Source: Nitrospiraceae bacterium (GTDB lineage: Bacteria; Nitrospirota; Thermodesulfovibrionia; UBA6902). Taken from it: 41,739 bases of DNA. Below are positions 16,959-23,000 of the stretch, piece after piece (the first letter of the stretch is position 1; the number at the start of each line of letters is the position of its first letter). A program made the position numbers and the translations under genes. The notes below the pieces were generated by a model. It had not been told where the DNA came from, made no database searches, and saw nothing but the letters and a program-made list of their open reading frames with translations. The DNA lies in contig QZKO01000077.1 of NCBI GenBank assembly GCA_003599505.1, positions 1-41,739 of the forward strand. Direction: 5' to 3'.

Positions 16959-17098
16959 GAAGCGGGGACAGGAAAAACACGTTTTTTGTTTTATTTATAA
17001 TAAGTGTCATTGTGTTGGCGGTCATTTATTTTACCGTTCCTGAAAGGGTGAATTTTCTTGAAAATCAGATAAAGTGGTGGCGGGAATTCTGGGAGTAA
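16955..17098 (+). CDS. small single-pass membrane protein, 47 aa
   Basis: The ATG at 16955 overlaps the TGA of the GT-C gene (ATGA), a sign of coupled translation. The product starts MRSGDRKNTF, has one hydrophobic helix (FFVLFIISVIVLAVIYF, about residues 10-26) with a basic head, and an amphipathic tail with four tryptophans or aromatic residues near the end (KWWREFWE). No family recognised. It may be an accessory or stabilising subunit of the glycosyltransferase; that is inference from coupling. Confidence 0.6.
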   Translation: MRSGDRKNTFFVLFIISVIVLAVIYFTVPERVNFLENQIKWWREFWE

Positions 17099-17225
17099 AG
17101 ATATATTTACGCTCTACTCCATAAGTTCATTTCTTTCTTCCTTCCTTTCTATCTCCTGAACTATTTTCTCCTTGCCGTTTCGTATGATGCTGGATTAAAA
17201 TTAAGCAGTTATTTATAAAGGGAAA

Positions 17226-17598
17226 ATGGTAAACGGACCAGAAGACAAAGCCCGCGAAGTAATTGACGATATGCTTGAAAAGGCAGGATGGCATGTCTGT
17301 GACATGAAGGATGCCAATATTTACTCGAGGGCATGGGGACGGTTTTCAGCGAGCGACGCGGGTCTGCATCTCTACCATTCAGCGGCTGTATTCAATTCTC
17401 AAAGGTGAGGAGATTAATGACGAGCTTGATGAGGAATCAATATTCGACCATACGGACCTTTTTAAAGAGCATCAAAGGTCAGAGGCGCAAGTGCGCAGAA
17501 GATACTTACTGATCTGGTTTCATTGTAAGGCTTATCAGTTGTTTGGGGAAGAGTTGTATTCCATAATGGATGAATTAAATGAGGTGCTGGCGGCGTAA
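17226..17598 (+). pseudogene. remnant of type I restriction HsdR: N-terminal stub and frameshifted C-terminal piece
   Basis: An ATG at 17226 with AAAGGGA upstream opens a 60-codon frame whose first 35 residues (MVNGPEDKAREVIDDMLEKA, then GWHVCDMKDANIY) match the usual N-terminus of type I restriction R subunits (ARxxIDxxLExAGWxVxDxxxxNIY). The similarity ends there. A second frame (17311-17598) continues with a charged piece ending KAYQLFGEELYSIMDELNEVLAA, which resembles an HsdR C-terminal tail; this part is less certain. The roughly 800-residue nuclease-helicase core is missing. The last 67 bases recur at 19201-19267. The original enzyme cannot be functional here. Confidence 0.6.
17530..17596 (+). 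repeat. 67-bp direct repeat, copy 1
   Basis: This copy forms the end of the hsdR-like remnant. It matches 19201-19267 at 65 of 67 positions; the two differences (A/G at third codon positions) are both synonymous. The pair flanks the AAA/DUF4143 gene, with 1,671 bases between equivalent points. Confidence 0.9.
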
Positions 17599-17695
17599 CA
17601 AGTATCGATAGAATTGTTAAATATAGACTTTTAAGTTAATATATGGTAAGTATACTTAGTATATATTGAGCTAAAAATGATAGCGAGGAGAATTA

Positions 17696-19159
17696 TTGAA
17701 GGATTTTTTTAACAGGGATGAGATTCTCAACGTACTCCAGGGATTTAACCCGTGGTGGGCTAATAAATCTTATGCAGTACCGGAATTCCGACGCATCGCA
17801 TTCGAGGCATGCAGAAAATATCTGGAAGATATGGCACTAAAGCGAGCTGTGCTCCTTTCAGGCCCGCGCCGTGTTGGAAAAACTACGGTCCTGCTCCAGA
17901 TTGCAGATGAACTTGTAAAAAGCGGGAAAGATCCGAAGAGCATCTTTTACATCAGCCTTGATCACCCGCTCCTGAAACTGCTCAGCATTAGAAAAGTTCT
18001 GTCTCTGTACGGCGAGTCCGTTTATCCAACAAACAAGCCGACGTATCTTCTCTTCGACGAGATCCAATATTCAAACGAATGGGAGACGGAGATAAAGCTG
18101 CTTGTTGATCACCAGCCGAACTATCGAATCATCGCTACCGGGTCTGCAAGCGTTACCCATCGGGAACAGTTGGCCGAAAGCGGCGTAGGCCGCTGGATAA
18201 CTGTTCCGATTCCGACGCTTTCCTTCTATGAGTTTGTTCATATACGTGGCGAGCATTTGCCTGATATTTTACCGACGCTAAAGCCATCTGACCTTTTTTC
18301 TTTCTCTCAGGAAGCATTTATTGATCTGGCGGTGCGGTGCCGGGAACTCCAGCCTTCTTTTCAGCAGTATCTCCTCGTAGGCGGATTTCCGGAGACGGCC
18401 CTTCTGAAGAATATAGGTCTTTGTCAGCGGCTCCTGCGTGAGGATGTTGTGGAGAGGGTGCTGAAGCGTGACATGACCGCGCTTTTCGGGGTGCGTAAAG
18501 TCGCTGAACTCGAAAAGCTCTTTATTTATCTCTGTCTCCATAGCGGCAGCATCGTTGCCCATAAGACTTGTGCCGATGCTTTGGAAACCTCCCCTGCTAC
18601 GGTATCGAGTCATCTCATCCTGCTCGAACAGGCGAATTTGATTTATCGTCTGACCCCGGCAGAGATTACCGGAAAAAAGATATTAAAGGCGAGAAACAAG
18701 TATTACCTTGTTGATGCGGCGCTCAGGAACGCAGTTTTGCTCCGGGGGGAGGAGATCCTGACCAATCCTGAGGAGATGGGGGTTATTGCAGAGACAACAG
18801 TGCTAAGGCACTTGTATGCCTATTATTATCGGGATGTGCCTGCGATTGTATACTGGCGCGACCCGGTGTCTCAGAAAGAAGTGGACATCATAGTGCGAAG
18901 CCCTAACTTTACATTTCCTTTTGAGGTCAAATATCGGGAAAAACCAAATCTCGGCAGCACAAGCGGGCTTGTCGCCTTCTGCCGTCTCGCAGACGTCAAG
19001 AAGGCCTACTGGGTCACAAAGCTCGATAAGGATTTCGGTGTCACTCAATTCGAGGGATTAGAAGATGAGTATGGGCGACCAACTGAGTTCCTGAAAATAC
19101 CAGCGCATATTTTATGCTATCTTCTCGGCCAGGCTGAAAGACTGTTGTGGAAAGAGTAA
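17696..19159 (+). CDS. AAA-family ATPase with DUF4143 C-terminal domain
   Basis: The 487-aa product has an AAA_14 ATPase domain (Walker A GPRRVGKT at 56-63, Walker B YLLFDEIQY with D121 and E122, sensor-like ATGSAS) and a C-terminal DUF4143 domain with a nuclease-like fold (ALRNAVLLRG, VAETTVLRHL, then YWRDPVSQKEVDIIV and FEVKYRE, which has the D...ExK spacing of PD-(D/E)xK enzymes). Such proteins are widespread, often mobile and of unclear function. Start is TTG at 17696 with GAGGAG five bases upstream. It stands alone between the two 67-bp repeats, so it looks like a passenger. Upstream bases 17645-17670 hold AT-rich inverted sequence that may contain its promoter. Confidence 0.85.
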   Translation: MKDFFNRDEILNVLQGFNPWWANKSYAVPEFRRIAFEACRKYLEDMALKRAVLLSGPRRVGKTTVLLQIADELVKSGKDPKSIFYISLDHPLLKLLSIRKVLSLYGESVYPTNKPTYLLFDEIQYSNEWETEIKLLVDHQPNYRIIATGSASVTHREQLAESGVGRWITVPIPTLSFYEFVHIRGEHLPDILPTLKPSDLFSFSQEAFIDLAVRCRELQPSFQQYLLVGGFPETALLKNIGLCQRLLREDVVERVLKRDMTALFGVRKVAELEKLFIYLCLHSGSIVAHKTCADALETSPATVSSHLILLEQANLIYRLTPAEITGKKILKARNKYYLVDAALRNAVLLRGEEILTNPEEMGVIAETTVLRHLYAYYYRDVPAIVYWRDPVSQKEVDIIVRSPNFTFPFEVKYREKPNLGSTSGLVAFCRLADVKKAYWVTKLDKDFGVTQFEGLEDEYGRPTEFLKIPAHILCYLLGQAERLLWKE

Positions 19160-19200
19160 TGAACGGCAGTAGTGTGCTGCCTGAAGGTGGATTGGGGAAA

Positions 19201-19267
19201 GCTTATCAGTTGTTTGGGGAAGAGTTGTATTCCATAATGGATGAGTTGAATGAGGTGCTGGCGGCGT
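19201..19267 (+). repeat. 67-bp direct repeat, copy 2 (detached hsdR-like tail)
   Basis: It encodes KAYQLFGEELYSIMDELNEV and LAA followed by TGA, in an open frame but without a start. The rest of the gene is absent. The segment 19160-19391 otherwise contains a run of nine G (19280-19288) and palindromes d and e, and no gene of its own. Confidence 0.88.
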
Positions 19268-19296
19268 GAAGCAATCTAAGGGGGGGGGTAATTCGT

Positions 19297-19324
19297 GTAG
19301 GGATAATTCATGAATTATCCCTAC
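19297..19324. repeat. REP-like palindrome, copy d
   Basis: A perfect 28-nt palindrome with arms GTAGGGATAATTCA and its reverse complement. It is 95 bases upstream of the RAYT gene and identical to the copy inside that gene (19665-19692). Confidence 0.9.
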
Positions 19325-19345
19325 GAAAGGGATTTCCGGGGATAT

Positions 19346-19370
19346 GTAGGGACAATTCACGAATTGTCCC
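19346..19370. repeat. REP-like palindrome, copy e
   Basis: GTAGGGACAATTC-AC-GAATTGTCCC: the arms pair except for the central two bases, and the right flank CTAC is replaced by AAAG. It lies 22 bases upstream of the RAYT start, and may affect its expression. Confidence 0.85.
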
Positions 19371-19391
19371 AAAGGGCATGGGCAGGCAAGA

Positions 19392-19943
19392 TTGAAATAC
19401 AATTGTGAAATACATCATCGCCGTTCTATACGGTTAAAGGAATATGATTATTCACAGGAAGGGGCATATTTTGTAACAATATGTGCATGGAACAGAGAAT
19501 GTTTGTTTGGGGAGATTGTGAATGGTGAAATTGAATTGAATGAATATGGCCGAGTCGTGAAGAATTATTTTGAGAACATTGAAGGGCGTTATGACAATGT
19601 TGCTTTAGATGAATTTGTTGTAATGCCCAATCATGTACATGGCATCGTAATGATCGAGCACTCCGTAGGGATAATTCATGAATTATCCCTACAGGCATCG
19701 TTTGCAGAACGATGTAAACAACGCAGAAAGATGTTATTACCCAAAATTCTCGGATGGTTTAAAATGAATTCGGCAAAATCAATAAATCAAATGCGAGACA
19801 GCGAAGGCCGTCCTGTGTGGCAAAAGAATTATTATGAACACGTTGTCCGTAATGAGAAGGAGTTGCGGTCTATTCAGGAATATATTATCAATAATCCATT
19901 ACAATGGGAATTGGACGAAAATAATCCGGTGAATATTAGATGA
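19392..19943 (+). CDS. REP-associated tyrosine transposase (RAYT, Y1/HUH family)
   Basis: RAYTs are single-copy HUH endonucleases of the IS200-like superfamily that cut and are thought to spread REP palindromes. The 183-aa product begins KYNCEIHHRRSIRLKEYDYS, with YFVTICAWNRECLFGEI, the HUH motif MPNHVHGI (His81, His83) and the catalytic region NYYEHVVRNEKELRSI (Tyr147 or Tyr148), ending YIINNPLQWELDE. Start is TTG at 19392. Residues about 92-100 (VGIIHELSL) are encoded by a family palindrome inside the gene, in frame, in the variable loop after the HUH motif. Its stop overlaps the ATG of the hsdS remnant. It is flanked by palindromes d, e and g, the classic RAYT arrangement. Confidence 0.88.
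   Translation: MKYNCEIHHRRSIRLKEYDYSQEGAYFVTICAWNRECLFGEIVNGEIELNEYGRVVKNYFENIEGRYDNVALDEFVVMPNHVHGIVMIEHSVGIIHELSLQASFAERCKQRRKMLLPKILGWFKMNSAKSINQMRDSEGRPVWQKNYYEHVVRNEKELRSIQEYIINNPLQWELDENNPVNIR
19665..19692. repeat. REP-like palindrome, copy f, inside the RAYT gene
   Basis: A perfect 28-nt palindrome identical to copy d. It is within the reading frame of the transposase and contributes the peptide VGIIHELSLQ. Confidence 0.92.
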
Positions 19944-20791
19944 GGACATCTTCACATGCAAGCGATAGCGATGCAAACGTAGGGGCAATTCATGAATTGC
20001 CCCTACGGGAGACGCTGCCGGAGGGGTGGGTCTTAAAAAAATTAAATGATGTCTGCAACATCATAATGGGACAGTCGCCACCGGGGAATACGTACAACAA
20101 AGATAAATCCGGGCTGCCATTTTTTCAAGGGAAAGCAGAATTTGGAGTACGTTACCCAACGGCTGTTAAATGGTGTTCAAAGCCAAAAAAAGTTGCTCAT
20201 AAAAATGATGTGCTGATTTCCGTAAGAGCGCCGGTCGGTCCGACAAATATCGCCTCTTCAGAATGCTGTATTGGTCGAGGATTGGCGGCAATTCGACCTT
20301 TAGAAGGAACAGACTATTTTAACAGAGCCAGAAAGGTATCAGAAAACGTATTGGAGGAACACAAGCACAGATATAGCCTGAAATTGGGTGATTTTATTTT
20401 CGGTAAAATCGGTACAATCGGCAAACCAGTTAAACTATACCCACCCTTTAACTTTGCCTTATCTGCAAATATAGTGTTAATTCAGCCTCAAGATTCGATT
20501 CTTTTACCCGCGTTTTGTTTTAGCTATATGGATAGTCCCTTAATGGATCATGTTATTAGGAAAGAAAGTAGAGCTACAACGCAAGCAGCATTCGGTATTC
20601 AGAAAGTAAGAATAATACCTATCCCTTTGCCACCTCTTTCAGAGCAACAGAATATTATTGAAGAAGTCGAACGACGTCTTTCTGTTGCAGAAGACATTGA
20701 AATCGAAATAGAAACAAATCTTAAACGCGCTGAACGCCTACGGCAGTCGATTCTGAAAAAGGCGTTTTCGGGGAAGTTGCTTAGTCAATAA
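19940..20791 (+). CDS. type I restriction specificity subunit HsdS, internally deleted
   Basis: HsdS normally holds two target-recognition domains (TRD) separated by helices and is about 400 aa or more. This frame has 283 aa: from residue 29 (LPEGWVLKKLNDVCNIIMGQ) it follows TRD1 to SVRAPVGPTNIASSECCIGRGLAAI, then goes directly into a second-domain pattern (YSLKLGDFIFGKIGTIGKPV ... RIIPIPLPPLSEQQNIIEEV) and the C-terminal helix ending RQSILKKAFSGKLL. So roughly one TRD seems to be deleted. The first 28 residues, including VGAIHELPLRE, come from palindrome copy g and its flanks. The ATG overlaps the RAYT stop. Single-TRD HsdS that dimerise do exist, so residual function is not excluded, but no intact HsdM is near. 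Confidence 0.75.
   Translation: MRTSSHASDSDANVGAIHELPLRETLPEGWVLKKLNDVCNIIMGQSPPGNTYNKDKSGLPFFQGKAEFGVRYPTAVKWCSKPKKVAHKNDVLISVRAPVGPTNIASSECCIGRGLAAIRPLEGTDYFNRARKVSENVLEEHKHRYSLKLGDFIFGKIGTIGKPVKLYPPFNFALSANIVLIQPQDSILLPAFCFSYMDSPLMDHVIRKESRATTQAAFGIQKVRIIPIPLPPLSEQQNIIEEVERRLSVAEDIEIEIETNLKRAERLRQSILKKAFSGKLLSQ
19979..20006. repeat. REP-like palindrome, copy g, at the hsdS 5' end
   Basis: A perfect 28-nt palindrome with arms GTAGGGGCAATTCA and reverse complement. It is in frame in the 5' end of the hsdS reading frame and encodes VGAIHELPLR. Confidence 0.92.
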
Positions 20792-20817
20792 CAAAGATGG
20801 GATAAGATTAAGAATGC

Positions 20818-21459
20818 ATGAAAATATTTATTAGTTACTCAATACATGATAAAGAGATAGCAGGTGCATTAAAAAAGTATTTAGAGGAGCATGATGACAT
20901 TGAATGTTTTATTGCACATGATGATATTCCTTATGGTTCTGAGTGGGAAGAAGATATAATCAGCAATTTAAAATCAGCAAATTATTTTATGCCGTTGCAA
21001 ACAGAGCAACTTACTAAATCATATTGGTGTCAGCAAGAAGCTGGTTTTGCGGTTGCGAAGGGCATTAAAATAATTCCGTTAATTCCTGATGAAGGAGGGG
21101 TTGATCCGGTAGGCTTCTATAAGCGCTTTCAGGGATTTAGAGTAAGAAATGATGATTTGAGAAGTTCTGTAAAAAAATGGCTGATAAAAGAAGGGATTAT
21201 TACAGATAATTCTGAAGAAATCGAGAAAAGAATAATGGTGTTTGATAAGTCAAATTCATTTCTTGAAGCAGAAGATAATGCTCGGTCTCTTCTCGATCTA
21301 TCAGAGCATTTCACAGAGGGGGATATCTTACGAATTGTTGAGATTACTTTAAAAAATGATCAAATAAAAAATTCGTTTAATGCTCGTAAGCATTTAAAGA
21401 AATTCTTTATGAGACATTCCACTATTATTCCTAAAAAACAACTGGAAGAATTATTGTAA
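20818..21459 (+). CDS. TIR-domain protein, 213 aa (possible NAD+ hydrolase)
   Basis: The N-terminal half (residues 1-130) is a bacterial TIR domain: MKIFISYSIHDKEIAGALK, box-2-like FIAHDDIPYGSEW, and YWCQQEAGFAVAKG with Glu74 in the position of the catalytic glutamate of TIR NADases. The C-terminal half (about 130-213) is charged and helical, without a recognised domain. TIR proteins serve as NAD+-consuming effectors in several defence systems, usually with a sensor partner; none is obvious next door. The gene is strikingly A+T-rich compared with the housekeeping genes, a sign of transfer. Its last codons and stop lie on a fragment of hsdM in another frame. Confidence 0.8.
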   Translation: MKIFISYSIHDKEIAGALKKYLEEHDDIECFIAHDDIPYGSEWEEDIISNLKSANYFMPLQTEQLTKSYWCQQEAGFAVAKGIKIIPLIPDEGGVDPVGFYKRFQGFRVRNDDLRSSVKKWLIKEGIITDNSEEIEKRIMVFDKSNSFLEAEDNARSLLDLSEHFTEGDILRIVEITLKNDQIKNSFNARKHLKKFFMRHSTIIPKKQLEELL

Positions 21460-21493
21460 CGTCCTTCGGGACGATGGATTGAATTATATATGA
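21443..21493 (+). pseudogene. fragment of HsdM N-terminus, copy 1
   Basis: In the frame beginning at TGG 21443 the sequence reads WKNYCNVLRDDGLNYI and then a stop. It matches the HsdM signature KLWNYCNVLRDDG. The 17 bases 21458-21474 are identical to 23043-23059 in copy 2. The TIR gene stops within it and the Fic ATG (21490) overlaps its TGA. Confidence 0.6.
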
Positions 21494-22143
21494 AAAAATC
21501 TAATCGCTACAATACAGCGCATCTTGTTGAAGATCAATATGAGCCGGGTTCTAACGGCCAAGTGCTAAAAAACAAGCTCGGCATAGCAACCACATCAGAA
21601 ATGAACAAGCTCGAAAAAGAAGAGCAGTTGCGGGCACTGGATGAACTGACTGACATTTTCGAGAAAGACCACCGCTTCAGCGTTGCAGACATCTGCAAAA
21701 TGCACAAAATATGGCTTCGCAATATTTACGAATGGGCCGGTAAATACCGGCAGGTGAAGATGAGCAAGGAAGACTTCACTTTTGCCTTTCCTGAACAGAT
21801 TCCAAAATTAATGACTGAGTTCGAGAAAGGGCCGCTCCGTGAGTTCACTCCCTGTCATTTTAAGACACACGCTGAGATCGCCAAGGCATTGGCAATTGTG
21901 CATACGGAATTGGTTCTTATTCATCCATTCAGGGAAGGTAACGGAAGAGTAGCAAGAATGCTGGCTATATTGATGGCCATTCAGGCAGGTCTCCCGCCGC
22001 TTGATTTTGGTGTTATGATAGACGAAGAAAAAGAGAAATATATCAAGGCAATTCATGCAGGAGTAGAGCGAAACTATGAGCCGATGGGAAAGGTATTTAC
22101 TTCTGTGATTCGTAAGACGCTGAGGGCTCGTGAACAGCAATGA
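21490..22143 (+). CDS. Fic-domain protein (AMP transferase or related), probable toxin
   Basis: Fic enzymes transfer AMP or other phosphate-containing groups to target proteins. The 217-aa product has the full catalytic motif HPFREGNGRVAR (residues 145-156), including the histidine base and the second arginine, and the family N-terminal part (YEPGSNGQVLKNKLG, IYEWAGKYRQVKMSKEDFTF). It has no N- or C-terminal inhibitory helix of its own that I can see, so it looks like a class I enzyme needing a separate antitoxin. A matching antitoxin-like gene lies convergent at 22097-22303, overlapping its 3' end by 47 bases. Start at 21490 has no strong ribosome-binding site. Confidence 0.88.
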   Translation: MKKSNRYNTAHLVEDQYEPGSNGQVLKNKLGIATTSEMNKLEKEEQLRALDELTDIFEKDHRFSVADICKMHKIWLRNIYEWAGKYRQVKMSKEDFTFAFPEQIPKLMTEFEKGPLREFTPCHFKTHAEIAKALAIVHTELVLIHPFREGNGRVARMLAILMAIQAGLPPLDFGVMIDEEKEKYIKAIHAGVERNYEPMGKVFTSVIRKTLRAREQQ

Positions 22144-22303
22144 TCTCTTTCAGCTTCTTTTCTGCTGATTTTGACAACTTGGGATACCTGGTAAGGACAC
22201 CTTCGACGGCTGTTGAAGAGGAGACGGATTGATAGATCAATTCTTTCCTCAGTTCAGGGTCTTTAAGATAAGGATTGGTCTGTTTGAGAGATTTTTTCAA
22301 CAT
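22097..22303 (-). CDS. Fic antitoxin-like protein with (S/T)xxxE(G/N) inhibitory motif, 68 aa
   Basis: The product begins MLKKSLKQTNPYLKDPELRK and contains SSSTAVEG, in which Ser30-xxx-Glu34-Gly35 fits the inhibitory motif that blocks ATP binding in Fic proteins. Small proteins with this N-terminal pattern (NPYLxDPxxRxxxL ... SSTAxEG) are known beside fic genes. Unlike usual fic pairs, it is on the opposite strand, tail to tail with the toxin and overlapping it by 47 bases, so its last 15 residues (HEPSASYESQK end) share DNA with the Fic C-terminus. The ribosome-binding site is weak. Inhibition is inferred from the motif. Confidence 0.72.
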   Translation of the reverse strand: MLKKSLKQTNPYLKDPELRKELIYQSVSSSTAVEGVLTRYPKLSKSAEKKLKEIIAVHEPSASYESQK

Positions 22304-22337
22304 GATTTATTGTAGCATATAACGAACTTGAATTATG

Positions 22338-22379
22338 GCATGTTGTAGGGGCAATTCATGAATTGCCCCTACAACATGC
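22338..22379. repeat. REP-like palindrome, copy h, 42-nt perfect
   Basis: The usual 28-nt core (22345-22372, arms GTAGGGGCAATTCA) is extended by GCATGTT on the left and AACATGC on the right, giving a fully self-complementary 42-nt sequence upstream of the antitoxin-like gene. The rest of 22304-22537 shows no gene. Confidence 0.92.
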
Positions 22380-22537
22380 GTGTACGCACAAACAAAAAAG
22401 ACGGCCCCTACCATGCCGATCATCCCGGGGCTCGTGCCAGCCGATGGATGGGAGCACCCCAGGCACATAATAGGACTTACCCGTCTGTAAATTAGTATAA
22501 TGATACATTGAATTTTTTCAACTATTATTAATATCTG

Positions 22538-22771
22538 ATGATTCAACAACGACCGCATATAATTGTTATTGCGGGGCCGAATGGTTCCGGTAAATCAACT
22601 ACGGCCCCTTCTTTGCTGAAAGGCACTCTCCCATTGTCGGATACATGGAGGCTATATAACAATTCAGATCCTTCGGGCCCTGACTTGATTGCATCAGGGA
22701 GAAAAAAAATGGAGGAAAATATTTACAAGCCTGATTTATGGAATATAATTAGAGAGGGATATCATGAGTGA
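22538..22771 (+). pseudogene. zeta-toxin-like kinase with central deletion
   Basis: Residues 1-28 give the N-terminus of a zeta-like P-loop kinase (HIIVIAGPNGSGKSTTAPSLL), and residues about 32-77 match the C-terminal end of the same family (LPLSDTWRLYNNSDPSGPDL then IASGRKKMEENIY). Intact relatives are about 190-200 aa; the roughly 110 residues with the substrate site and LID arginines are missing. The frame is still open, so the loss looks like an in-frame deletion. It overlaps the small partner gene by eight bases. Confidence 0.65.
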
Positions 22772-22952
22772 AACAAAAAAGAATATTGATGAATTCTTTA
22801 ATAATGGAAGTGAAATAGACGAAGCTCTACAAAAAGCTGTAAAAGAGGCTCTCTTGCAACATAAGAAGGCGGGCAATCCGGTTGTGTCATGGAAAGACGG
22901 GCAGATTGTCTGGATCCAGCCTGATGATATTATTGTTGAAGACAAGACGTAG
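22764..22952 (+). CDS. small partner of zeta-like kinase (putative antitoxin), 62 aa
   Basis: The product starts MSETKKNIDEFFNNGSEIDE and contains the pattern EALLQHKKAGNPVVSWKDGQ followed by IVWIQPDDI, typical of small proteins paired with zeta-like kinases. It appears intact while its partner is gutted, as expected if the antitoxin is kept or lost last. GAGAGGGA lies upstream of the ATG. Its TAG stop is provided by the first bases of palindrome copy i. Confidence 0.6.
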   Translation: MSETKKNIDEFFNNGSEIDEALQKAVKEALLQHKKAGNPVVSWKDGQIVWIQPDDIIVEDKT

Positions 22953-22972
22953 GGGCAATTCATGAATTGCCC
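22949..22972. repeat. REP-like palindrome, copy i, right arm truncated
   Basis: GTAGGGGCAATTC pairs with GAATTGCCC, after which the expected CTAC is replaced by TTTC. The TAG in its left end is the stop codon of the 62-aa gene before it. Confidence 0.85.
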
Positions 22973-23000
22973 TTTCACATGAGAATTCCAATATAAAATT

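Noticed and set aside
17099-17225. Minus-strand open stretch ending SIIRNGKEKIVQEIERKEERNELME
   Set aside because: It looks protein-like but is closed by an in-frame stop a few codons upstream and has no start; possibly a gene-end remnant, not supportable as a feature.
19280-19288. Run of nine G as a phase-variation switch
   Set aside because: It lies in non-coding sequence between the detached repeat and the palindromes, with no promoter or ORF placed to be switched.
21458-21474. GTCC-TTCG-GGAC hairpin with a stable tetraloop, repeated at 23043-23059, first read as a regulatory or terminator hairpin
   Set aside because: Both copies are codons of the HsdM segment NVLRDD and neither is followed by a T-run, so shared coding ancestry explains them better.
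22307-22558. Minus-strand ORF of 83 codons containing VVGAIHELPLQ
   Set aside because: It is created by reading through palindrome copy h, has no ribosome-binding site and runs antisense into the zeta-like gene start.
19297-22972. Regular-looking palindromes as a possible CRISPR array
   Set aside because: Spacing is irregular (tens to thousands of bases), the units are perfect palindromes, genes lie between them and no cas gene is present.
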